Shown here one piece after another: positions 1 through 6,171 of a DNA stretch of 8,199 nucleotides (position 1 is the first letter of the stretch; every line of letters begins with the position of its first letter). Origin of the DNA: Alphaproteobacteria bacterium (lineage in GTDB: Bacteria > Pseudomonadota > Alphaproteobacteria > Micropepsales > Micropepsaceae); assembly GCA_003246795.1 (NCBI GenBank), contig QKCS01000360.1:1-8199 (forward strand), read 5' to 3'. Made by a program: the position numbers and the translations under genes. Below the pieces are notes generated by a model. It saw only the letters and a list, made by a program, of their open reading frames with translations. It did not search any database and had not been told where the DNA came from.

Positions 1-249
1 GTCCCTCAAACGCTCGTTGGTGATGCGCGTCAGGCCGACAAGATAGTCCGAAAGCACCGGGTTCTTGACTGGCCGGATCAGGACTTGGAAGGCCGCCTTC
101 TCCACGAGCGTTTGTGTGTCGACGACCACCGCCCCGATTTGCACGATTTCTTTGTGCTCGCCGGGACCGGCCCAGCGGCGCGCCATCGAACCCGCCCAGG
201 CCGTAAACTCGGTGTCAAAGAAGACGGCGGATGTCGGTTTCGAGGCCAT
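1..249 (-). CDS. DEDDh-type 3'-5' exonuclease (RNase T / DnaQ-like), N-terminal part, runs off left edge
   Basis: This frame is open from an ATG at 247-249 to the window edge and gives 83 residues with no stop. Residues 9-15 read VFFDTEF, which matches the ExoI motif (DxE) of DEDD exonucleases, with D12 and E14 as the expected metal ligands. EIVQIGAVVVD follows at about residues 34-44, then a LIRPVKNP segment and LSDYLVGLTRIT at about 67-78. This is the usual order in DnaQ, RNase T, KapD and ERI-1-like proteins, which remove nucleotides from the 3' ends of DNA or RNA. The later catalytic D, H and D residues lie outside the window, so activity and substrate cannot be judged. An insert rich in W, R and G (about residues 17-33) separates the first motif from the second strand. 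The start is chosen because the conserved fold begins only eight residues later. An AAGG lies just upstream but very close to the ATG. The gene is divergent from gdh. Family assignment is fairly secure; the subfamily is not. Confidence 0.82.
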   Translation of the reverse strand, partial: MASKPTSAVFFDTEFTAWAGSMARRWAGPGEHKEIVQIGAVVVDTQTLVEKAAFQVLIRPVKNPVLSDYLVGLTRITNERLRD

Positions 250-303
250 GGCCTTGCTGCGGCTGCGAACGCGGTTCCGTGGCACGCCGCGGCCGTTTCG
301 CGC

Positions 304-342
304 AAGACGAAAGGCCCGCTTGCTTCCGCCGAAAAGCGGGCC
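304..342 (-). terminator. GC-rich hairpin followed by a T-rich stretch on the minus strand
   Basis: A perfect 9-bp inverted repeat pairs GGCCCGCTT (313-321) with AAGCGGGCC (334-342). Inside it, TTC (324-326) can pair with GAA (331-333) around a four-base loop, extending the stem past a two-base bulge. Read on the minus strand, the stem is followed by TTTCGTCTT, which resembles an intrinsic terminator. Read on the plus strand there is no T tract. It is oddly placed: it points toward the exonuclease gene and sits 55 bp before its start. It could therefore stop antisense transcription coming out of gdh, act as a leader attenuator, or simply be a stable hairpin. The structure is seen directly; the function is inferred. 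Confidence 0.5.
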
Positions 343-410
343 CATTAAGCGGACGCGAACGGGAACTGTGATTTGATTAGCCTCGCATCCCACCCGGCCG
401 ACCGCATGCC

Positions 411-420
411 GCGGGCCCGC
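411..420. repeat. GCGGGCCCGC palindrome repeating the hairpin-arm sequence before gdh
   Basis: The ten bases are a perfect palindrome ending 16 bp before the gdh start codon. They share GCGGGCCC with 336-343, the right arm of the upstream hairpin, and GGCCCGC (414-420) repeats the left arm at 313-319. In an RNA that covers both, this segment could pair with either arm instead of the arms pairing with each other. In GC-rich DNA such short matches also arise by chance. Confidence 0.4.
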
Positions 421-422
421 CA

Positions 423-440
423 ATGCTTGAGCCGCCATGA
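423..440 (+). other. Five-codon reading frame overlapping the gdh start
   Basis: An ATG at 423-425 opens a frame of five codons (M-L-E-P-P) that ends at a TGA at 438-440. This overlaps the gdh start codon at 437-439 in the ATGA arrangement typical of translationally coupled genes. There is no clear ribosome binding site for either start. It may be an upstream peptide that delivers ribosomes to gdh, or a coincidence. No evidence of expression can be read from the sequence. Confidence 0.25.
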
Positions 441-3400
441 CCGCTGCCCTGGAATCGGACCCGCAAGGGTTCTCGCGTTTCTTCGAACGTTTTTATGCCC
501 GCGCCGCGCTTGAGGATCTGAGACGGTTTTCCCAGGAGACGCTTTCGGGCATCGCGCAACTCTTCTGGCGCACGGCGATGGAGCGCAAGCCCGGCACCTC
601 CTACCTGCGCGTCTTCACGCCCGACGGTCGGCGCGACGGGTTCGGCGCGCCGTGTACCTTCCTCGTCACGATCAACGACGACATGCCGTTCTTGGTCGAT
701 TCGATCCTGAGCGAACTCGGCGAGCGCGGTTTGAAGATCAAGGCCGTGTTCCATCCGATCTTCAAAGTGCGGCGCGACGCTTCGGGTGCGTTTCGCAACT
801 TCGTATTCGACGGCGGCGGAACCCACGCCGACAGTATGATCTGCATTGCCGTGTCACGTGTGGGCACGCCGGAGCAGATGGCGGCGATCGAGGACGGCGT
901 CGCCTCAGTGTTGCGCGACGTCGCTATCGCCGTCGCCGACTGGCAATCGATTCTCAAGCGGCTCGACGAATCGATCGCCGAACTGTGGCAGAACCCACCG
1001 CCAGCAGATCGCGCGGAAATCGACGAGTCGCTGGCCTTCCTGCAGTGGCTGAAGCAGAACCATTTCACATTCTTAGGCACGCGCGACTACAAGTTCGATC
1101 CGAGCGGCGAAGGTCAGCTGATGCCGATCCACGAGACGGGGCTCGGCCTTCTGCGCGAACCGGACCGCCGGGTCATCCGGCGCGGCACGGACCGCAACAC
1201 GCTGACGCCGGACGTGCGGGCGTTCCTGACCCAGCCGTCGCCGCTCATCGTCACGAAGTCGCTGATGCGCTCGCCCGTGCATCGCCGCGTGCAGGAAGAC
1301 TATATCGGCATCAAGCGGTTCGACACGGCCGGGCAGTTGATCGGCGAACGGCGGTTCATCGGCCTCTTCACGTCGACCGCCTATCACGACAGTCCGCGCG
1401 ACATCCCGTTCCTGCGGCGCAAGGTCGAGAACGTGATGGAGCGTTCCAGCTTCGCGAAGGGCAGCCACAACGCCAAGGCGCTGGCCGTCGTGCTCGAGAC
1501 GTTTCCGCGCGACGAGTTGTTCCAGATTTCCGAGGACGACCTGCTGCGCATCGGGCCCGCGTTGTCGCATCTCGGCGACCGGCCGGAGACGAAGGCGTTC
1601 GTCCGCTTCGACACGTTCGACCGGTTCGCCTCGGCGCTGGTCTATTTCCCGGCCGACAAGTTCCGCGGCGGCCTAGTGCGCGGCCTCGGTGCCATACTAA
1701 CCGAGACGTTGGGCGGACACGTGATGAGCGCCTATCCGCACACCGAAGAAGGGCAGATGACGCGGATCCAGTATACGATCGTGTTCTCGGACCATCCGCC
1801 CAAACGCGAGTACGACGAGGAGGCGCTGCAGAAACGACTCGCGCGCGCGGTGCGCCTTTGGAACGACGACTTCGCGGATGCGCTTGCGGACGCGATGCCG
1901 CCCGACCAAGCCGAGAGAACGTTCGCGCGCTATGCGAACGCATTTTCCGAGGGCTATCGCGAGATGTTCCGGCCGGAGGAGGCGCTTCTCGATATCGCGA
2001 AGCTCGACGAAGTGGCGCGGACGGGCAGCGGTGCGCTCGTCCTGCGTTCGTCGAGCGGCGCCAGCCGCAGCGACGGGATGATCCACTTCAAGATCTATCA
2101 CGCCGGCGGGGTGATCGAGCTTTCCGACCTTCTGCCCGTGCTCGAGAATTTCGGGCTGCGCGCGATCGAAGAGGTGAACTATCCGGTCAGGCCCGCGGGC
2201 GAGCAACTGACGATCCACGATCTGCGCCTGCATGGCGGCCTCAACCCCGAACTCGAAAGTGCGATGCGCCTGTTCGAGGAGGCCTTCTTGACCGTCTGGC
2301 ACGGCGGCGCGGAAAGCGACGGTTTCAATCGCCTGACACTCTACGCGCAGCTGAACTGGCGACAGGTCGCGGTGTTGCGCGCGATCGCGAAATACCTGCG
2401 CCAGGCCGCTTTTCCCGCCAGCCAGGCGTTGATCGAAGAAGCGCTGGGGCGCAATCCGCATATCGCAGGCATGCTGGTCAAACTCTTCGACGCCCGCTTC
2501 GATCCGAAGATCAAGAACAGGGAGGAACGCGAAGCGCAGCTCAGCGCGCAGATCGACGAAGCCCTGATGAAAGTGCCGAGCCTCGACGACGATCGCATCG
2601 TCCGTCGCTTCCGCAACGTCATCCAGTCGACGCTCCGCACCAACTTCTTCCAGGGCGAACAACCGCCGACGATCGCATTCAAGATCGATTCCTCGAAGAT
2701 CGAGGATTTGCCGCTGCCGCGGCCGATGGTCGAGATCTTCGTCTATTCGCCGGATGTCGAGGGCGTACACCTTCGTTTCGGACGCGTGGCGCGCGGCGGC
2801 ATCCGCTGGTCGGATCGGCGCGAGGATTTCCGTACCGAAATCCTGGGTCTCGTCAAAGCGCAGCAGGTCAAGAACGCCGTCATCGTGCCCGTCGGGTCGA
2901 AGGGCGGGTTCTATCCGAAGAAACTGCCGGCCGCTTCGAACCGCGAGGCGTGGATCAACGCCGGCATCGCCGCCTACAAAACGTTCATCGACGCGCTGCT
3001 CAATCTCACCGACAATATCGCGCCGGACGGAAAGATCGTACCGCCCAAGGGCATCGTGCGGCATGACGGGGACGATCCATATCTCGTCGTGGCCGCGGAC
3101 AAGGGTACGGCGACCTTCTCCGACATCGCGAACGGCATTTCGCGCGATCACGGGTTCTGGCTCGACGACGCCTTCGCCAGCGGCGGGTCGGTGGGCTACG
3201 ACCACAAGAAGATGGGCATCACGGCCCGCGGCGCCTGGGAAGCCGTCAAACGGCACTTCCGCGAAATGGGCACCGACATCCAAACGGCGCCGTTCACGGT
3301 CGTCGGCATCGGTGACATGTCAGGCGACGTGTTCGGCAACGGCATGCTGCTGTCGCCCACCACGCGGCTGGTCGCCGCGTTCGATCACCGCGACATCTTC

Positions 3401-5200
3401 CTAGACCCAGACCCCGATCCCGACATCAGCTTTAAAGAACGGCAACGCCTGTTCGGCCTGCAGCGATCATCGTGGGCGGATTACGACCAGGAGAAGATCT
3501 CGAAGGGTGGCGGCATCTATTCACGGTCGATGAAGCGCATCCCGCTGTCGCCGGAAGTGCGGGCGCTGACCGGGCTTACCGCCAATCAAGCCGAACCGGC
3601 AGAGCTCATGCGCGCGTTGGTGAAGGCGGACGTCGACCTTCTTTGGTTCGGCGGCATCGGCACGTTCGTGAAGGCCGCGCACGAAAGCAATTTGGACGCG
3701 GGCGACAAGGCGAACGACGCGATCCGCGTCGACGGGTGCGACGTGCGCGCTAAGGTGATCGGCGAGGGCGCGAACCTCGGCGTCACGCAAGCCGGTCGCA
3801 TCGAGTACGCGCGCAGCGGCGGACGGATGAACACGGACGCCATCGACAATTCGGCGGGCGTCGACACGTCCGACCACGAAGTGAACCTCAAGATCCTTCT
3901 CAACGTCGCGATCGCAACGCGCGAGATGAAGGCGAAGGATCGCGACCCGCTGCTCGCCAGCATGACCGACGAAGTCGGACACCTCGTGCTCGCGGACAAC
4001 TACAATCAGACCCTGTCGATCAGCGTCGCGCAGAGTTGGGGTTATTGGGAGTCGGACGCCTATGGCCGTTTCATGCGAACGCTCGAACGCGACGGGCGGC
4101 TCAACCGCGCGGTCGAGGGCCTGCCGTCCAACGACAATTTGCGCGAGCGGGCGAACCGGCAGGAGGGCCTCACGCGGCCGGAGCTCGCCGTGCTGTTGGC
4201 CTACGCGAAGCTTCAGCTGTTCGATGAGCTCGATTCGTCGGGCCTGCCGGACGATCCGTTTTTCATTGCGACGTTGAAGGACTACTTCCCGAAAGAAGCG
4301 CGCGGACGGTTTCCGAAGGCGATGCAAGCGCACCGTCTGCGGCGCGAGATCGTGGCCACCGTCCTTTCGAACGACATCGTCAATCGCGGCGGACCGGTGT
4401 TCATGCACCGGCTCAAAGAAGCAAGCGCCGCCGAGGCGCCGGCGTTGGCGCGCGCCTATATAATCGCGCTGCACGCGTTCTCACTGAACAAGCTCGCCGA
4501 TCGCATCAACGCGCTCGACAACAAGATTTCGGCGGCCGTGCAGCTGAAGATGCATGCGAAGATCGCCATCTACCTGATGCGGCAGGCGTTGTGGTTCCAC
4601 CGGCATGCGCCAGCGAGCGAGGCGATCGGCGACGTCATCGCGCCCTATGCGGCGGGCGTCAGCGCCTTGCGCGGCACCTTCTCGACCTTGGTCACGGAAG
4701 CCGAGGGCAAGGCGATCGAAGCGACGATCGGCGAGTTGTCCGCGGCGGGCGTGCCCGACGATCTGGCCGACGAGATTGCGGTACTGCCTGCCGTGGGCGC
4801 CACGCCCGACATCGTTCGGCTTTCGGTTGAGACCGGCAAGCCGCTCGACATGGTCGCCGGCGCCTACTTCGCGGCGGCGCGTACGATCGGCGTCGATCGG
4901 CTGCGGTTGTCGGCCGAGCGGATGAACCTGCCCGAGCATTGGGACCGGTTGGCCGTGCGGCGGTTGATCGACGATCTCTTCGTCCATCAGCGCGAACTTG
5001 CGGCGCGTGCGTTGCGCAGGGGCGAGGCGAGCGGGGACCGGGCCGCGGGGAACGAGGCCGTCGTCGCGTGGGCCGAAGCGCACCGCGAGCAAGTCGATCG
5101 CGTGAGTTCGCTTGTCACGGATCTCGAACGGTCAGGCACGTTCACGGTCGCGCGGTTGACGTTGGCCGCGAGCCAGATCCGCGATCTTCTAGCGACCTAA
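437..5200 (+). CDS. gdhB: NAD-specific glutamate dehydrogenase, large ~180 kDa type
   Basis: This cytoplasmic enzyme oxidatively deaminates L-glutamate to 2-oxoglutarate and ammonium with NAD+, feeding amino-acid carbon into the TCA cycle. At 1587 residues it is close to the usual ~1600 of the L-GDH family. The N-terminal regulatory half contains ACT-like segments: one from about residue 75 (FLVTINDDMPFLVDSIL), a conserved block near 199-220 (FLQWLKQNHFTFLGTRDY), and another from about 549 (HFKIYHAGGVIELSDLLP). The catalytic core starts near 787 with GGIRWSDRREDFRTE. K812 (VKNAVIVP) and K822 (GSKGGF) occupy the places of the substrate and catalytic lysines of small GDHs. The NAD-binding glycine motif is GIGDMSGDVFGNG at 957-969. 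GEGANLGVTQAGR (1109-1121) and NSAGVDTSDHEVN (1138-1150) follow, then an alpha-helical C-terminal domain. The ATG at 437 gives the expected N terminus; the next Met is at residue 48. The stop overlaps that of the convergent transporter gene by four bases. No frameshift is seen. The name gdhZ is used for the Caulobacter homologue. Confidence 0.97.
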   Translation: MTAALESDPQGFSRFFERFYARAALEDLRRFSQETLSGIAQLFWRTAMERKPGTSYLRVFTPDGRRDGFGAPCTFLVTINDDMPFLVDSILSELGERGLKIKAVFHPIFKVRRDASGAFRNFVFDGGGTHADSMICIAVSRVGTPEQMAAIEDGVASVLRDVAIAVADWQSILKRLDESIAELWQNPPPADRAEIDESLAFLQWLKQNHFTFLGTRDYKFDPSGEGQLMPIHETGLGLLREPDRRVIRRGTDRNTLTPDVRAFLTQPSPLIVTKSLMRSPVHRRVQEDYIGIKRFDTAGQLIGERRFIGLFTSTAYHDSPRDIPFLRRKVENVMERSSFAKGSHNAKALAVVLETFPRDELFQISEDDLLRIGPALSHLGDRPETKAFVRFDTFDRFASALVYFPADKFRGGLVRGLGAILTETLGGHVMSAYPHTEEGQMTRIQYTIVFSDHPPKREYDEEALQKRLARAVRLWNDDFADALADAMPPDQAERTFARYANAFSEGYREMFRPEEALLDIAKLDEVARTGSGALVLRSSSGASRSDGMIHFKIYHAGGVIELSDLLPVLENFGLRAIEEVNYPVRPAGEQLTIHDLRLHGGLNPELESAMRLFEEAFLTVWHGGAESDGFNRLTLYAQLNWRQVAVLRAIAKYLRQAAFPASQALIEEALGRNPHIAGMLVKLFDARFDPKIKNREEREAQLSAQIDEALMKVPSLDDDRIVRRFRNVIQSTLRTNFFQGEQPPTIAFKIDSSKIEDLPLPRPMVEIFVYSPDVEGVHLRFGRVARGGIRWSDRREDFRTEILGLVKAQQVKNAVIVPVGSKGGFYPKKLPAASNREAWINAGIAAYKTFIDALLNLTDNIAPDGKIVPPKGIVRHDGDDPYLVVAADKGTATFSDIANGISRDHGFWLDDAFASGGSVGYDHKKMGITARGAWEAVKRHFREMGTDIQTAPFTVVGIGDMSGDVFGNGMLLSPTTRLVAAFDHRDIFLDPDPDPDISFKERQRLFGLQRSSWADYDQEKISKGGGIYSRSMKRIPLSPEVRALTGLTANQAEPAELMRALVKADVDLLWFGGIGTFVKAAHESNLDAGDKANDAIRVDGCDVRAKVIGEGANLGVTQAGRIEYARSGGRMNTDAIDNSAGVDTSDHEVNLKILLNVAIATREMKAKDRDPLLASMTDEVGHLVLADNYNQTLSISVAQSWGYWESDAYGRFMRTLERDGRLNRAVEGLPSNDNLRERANRQEGLTRPELAVLLAYAKLQLFDELDSSGLPDDPFFIATLKDYFPKEARGRFPKAMQAHRLRREIVATVLSNDIVNRGGPVFMHRLKEASAAEAPALARAYIIALHAFSLNKLADRINALDNKISAAVQLKMHAKIAIYLMRQALWFHRHAPASEAIGDVIAPYAAGVSALRGTFSTLVTEAEGKAIEATIGELSAAGVPDDLADEIAVLPAVGATPDIVRLSVETGKPLDMVAGAYFAAARTIGVDRLRLSAERMNLPEHWDRLAVRRLIDDLFVHQRELAARALRRGEASGDRAAGNEAVVAWAEAHREQVDRVSSLVTDLERSGTFTVARLTLAASQIRDLLAT

Positions 5201-6036
5201 GCGAGCTTCAAGACGACTGCCCCGAGGGCCACGATGAGCGCACCGACGATGCGGCGCGCGCCGGCTGACTCGCCGAAGAAGATGACGCCCAGCATCGCCG
5301 CGAACACGACGGACGTCTCTCGGAAGGCGCTGACGCCGGCGATCGGGGCGAAGGTCATCGCCCACAGGACCAAGCCGTAGCTGACGAAGGCGAGCGTGCC
5401 GCCAATCACCGCGCGGGGCCAATTCGTCTGCGCGTACGCGACGACGGCGCGTCCGCCACGCAGAGCGAACGACAGGACCAGCGTCGTCACGGCAACGCCG
5501 ACGAAGACCCAACCGTTGTAGGCGACGGCGCTGCCGGCCGTCCGCACGCCGATCCCGTCGGAGACGCTGTAGAGCGCGATGGTGACCGCCACCAGCGCGG
5601 CAATCAGCGTTCCTTGGAGATGCGCACCACGGCTCATGCCGACGGTCAGGATGCCGACGCTGACAAGCGCGATGCCTGCGACGGCAAGCGGCGTCGGCAC
5701 TTCGCCGACGGCGACGGCGGCGAGTGCGGTGATCATCAGCGGGGGAAGGCCGCGCGCGATCGTATAGACGTGGCTTAGCTCGCCGAGTTCGTAGGCGCGC
5801 GCGAGGTAGTAGACGTAGGGAAGGTGCAAGAGCGACGTCAGACCAACCCAAATCCACGCTTGCAGTGGCATCGCAGGCGCGAAGAGCGTCGAGACAAGGC
5901 CGACCATCCCCGCAGCCATGAAAAGCAGTACCGCGTCGAGCAGGCGATCATTGCCGGCCTTCAGCGCGGCATTCCAGGCGGCGTGCATCAGCGCGGCGGC
6001 GAGTGCGGCCGCAACCGCTTCCCAAGGCATCGTCAT
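5197..6036 (-). CDS. EamA/DMT-superfamily transporter, ten membrane segments
   Basis: The 279-residue product is very hydrophobic and has the two-repeat plan of EamA permeases, with about ten predicted inner-membrane helices near residues 5-20, 34-54, 61-79, 92-111, 115-134, 142-160, 173-192, 207-229, 238-255 and 262-278. Family-like features are HAAWNAALK at 18-26 in the first helix, AYELGELSHVYTIARGLPPL at 81-100 closing the first repeat, and AFRETSVVFAAMLGVIFFGE at 237-256 in the second. Members export or import amino acids, nucleotide precursors, sugars or other small metabolites. Substrate cannot be read from sequence, and proximity to glutamate dehydrogenase is only a weak hint. The ATG at 6034-6036 is the first in frame after an upstream stop at 6070-6072; a second ATG two codons on is also possible. 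No clear Shine-Dalgarno sequence precedes either. The gene is convergent with gdh (stops overlap) and divergent from the MFS gene. It is complete, with no sign of decay. Confidence 0.9.
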   Translation of the reverse strand: MTMPWEAVAAALAAALMHAAWNAALKAGNDRLLDAVLLFMAAGMVGLVSTLFAPAMPLQAWIWVGLTSLLHLPYVYYLARAYELGELSHVYTIARGLPPLMITALAAVAVGEVPTPLAVAGIALVSVGILTVGMSRGAHLQGTLIAALVAVTIALYSVSDGIGVRTAGSAVAYNGWVFVGVAVTTLVLSFALRGGRAVVAYAQTNWPRAVIGGTLAFVSYGLVLWAMTFAPIAGVSAFRETSVVFAAMLGVIFFGESAGARRIVGALIVALGAVVLKLA

Positions 6037-6073
6037 GCGGGATCGGACGTGTCGGTGGAACTCAGGCGTTCAT

Positions 6074-6144
6074 CTGGACCGGCATGTACCTGCCGCGCAA
6101 GCCCCTCGCACTAGACCGGCGATCATGCGTAAGGTGGGCGATCA
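6074..6144. repeat. Short direct repeats in the divergent transporter intergenic region
   Basis: The 135-bp gap between the two transporter genes contains GGCGATCA twice, at 6118-6125 and 6137-6144, start to start 19 bp apart; with flanking bases the match is 10 of 12 (GGCGATCATGCG and GGCGATCACGCC). The second copy is itself near-palindromic (GGCG-ATCA-CGCC). A second pair, CTGGACCGGC at 6074-6083 and CTAGACCGGC at 6111-6120, differs at one base. They could be operator half-sites serving both genes, but are short enough to be chance. No confident -35/-10 pair was found. Confidence 0.3.
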
Positions 6145-6171
6145 CGCCATTTCCTTCTTAATCGAGTTCAG

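Noticed and set aside
344..372. Possible minus-strand promoter with a -35-like ATCACA and -10-like CTTAAT 17 bp apart
   Set aside because: Each hexamer matches the consensus at only four of six positions, and the implied start would fall inside the hairpin arm. The chance of such a match is high.
367..380. TGTGA half-site upstream of gdh suggesting CRP/FNR binding
   Set aside because: There is no matching TCACA half-site at the required distance, so a single five-base match is not meaningful.
652..3066. An 804-codon open frame on the plus strand inside gdh
   Set aside because: It is very rich in arginine and alanine, has no recognisable domain, and lies wholly within a strongly conserved gdh reading frame. 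Long open shadow frames are expected in GC-rich DNA.
1697..3283. A 528-codon antisense open frame across the gdh catalytic region
   Set aside because: It has no recognisable motif, and its openness follows from the third-position GC bias of gdh on the other strand. No independent start signal or domain supports it.
3409..3429. Asp-Pro repeat in glutamate dehydrogenase
   Set aside because: It looks like a short tandem repeat, but a DPDPDP stretch at this place is a normal conserved feature of the large GDH family.
3521..4474. A 317-codon antisense open frame in the gdh C-terminal half
   Set aside because: Same reasoning: charged low-complexity composition, no domain, fully explained by the conserved sense gene.
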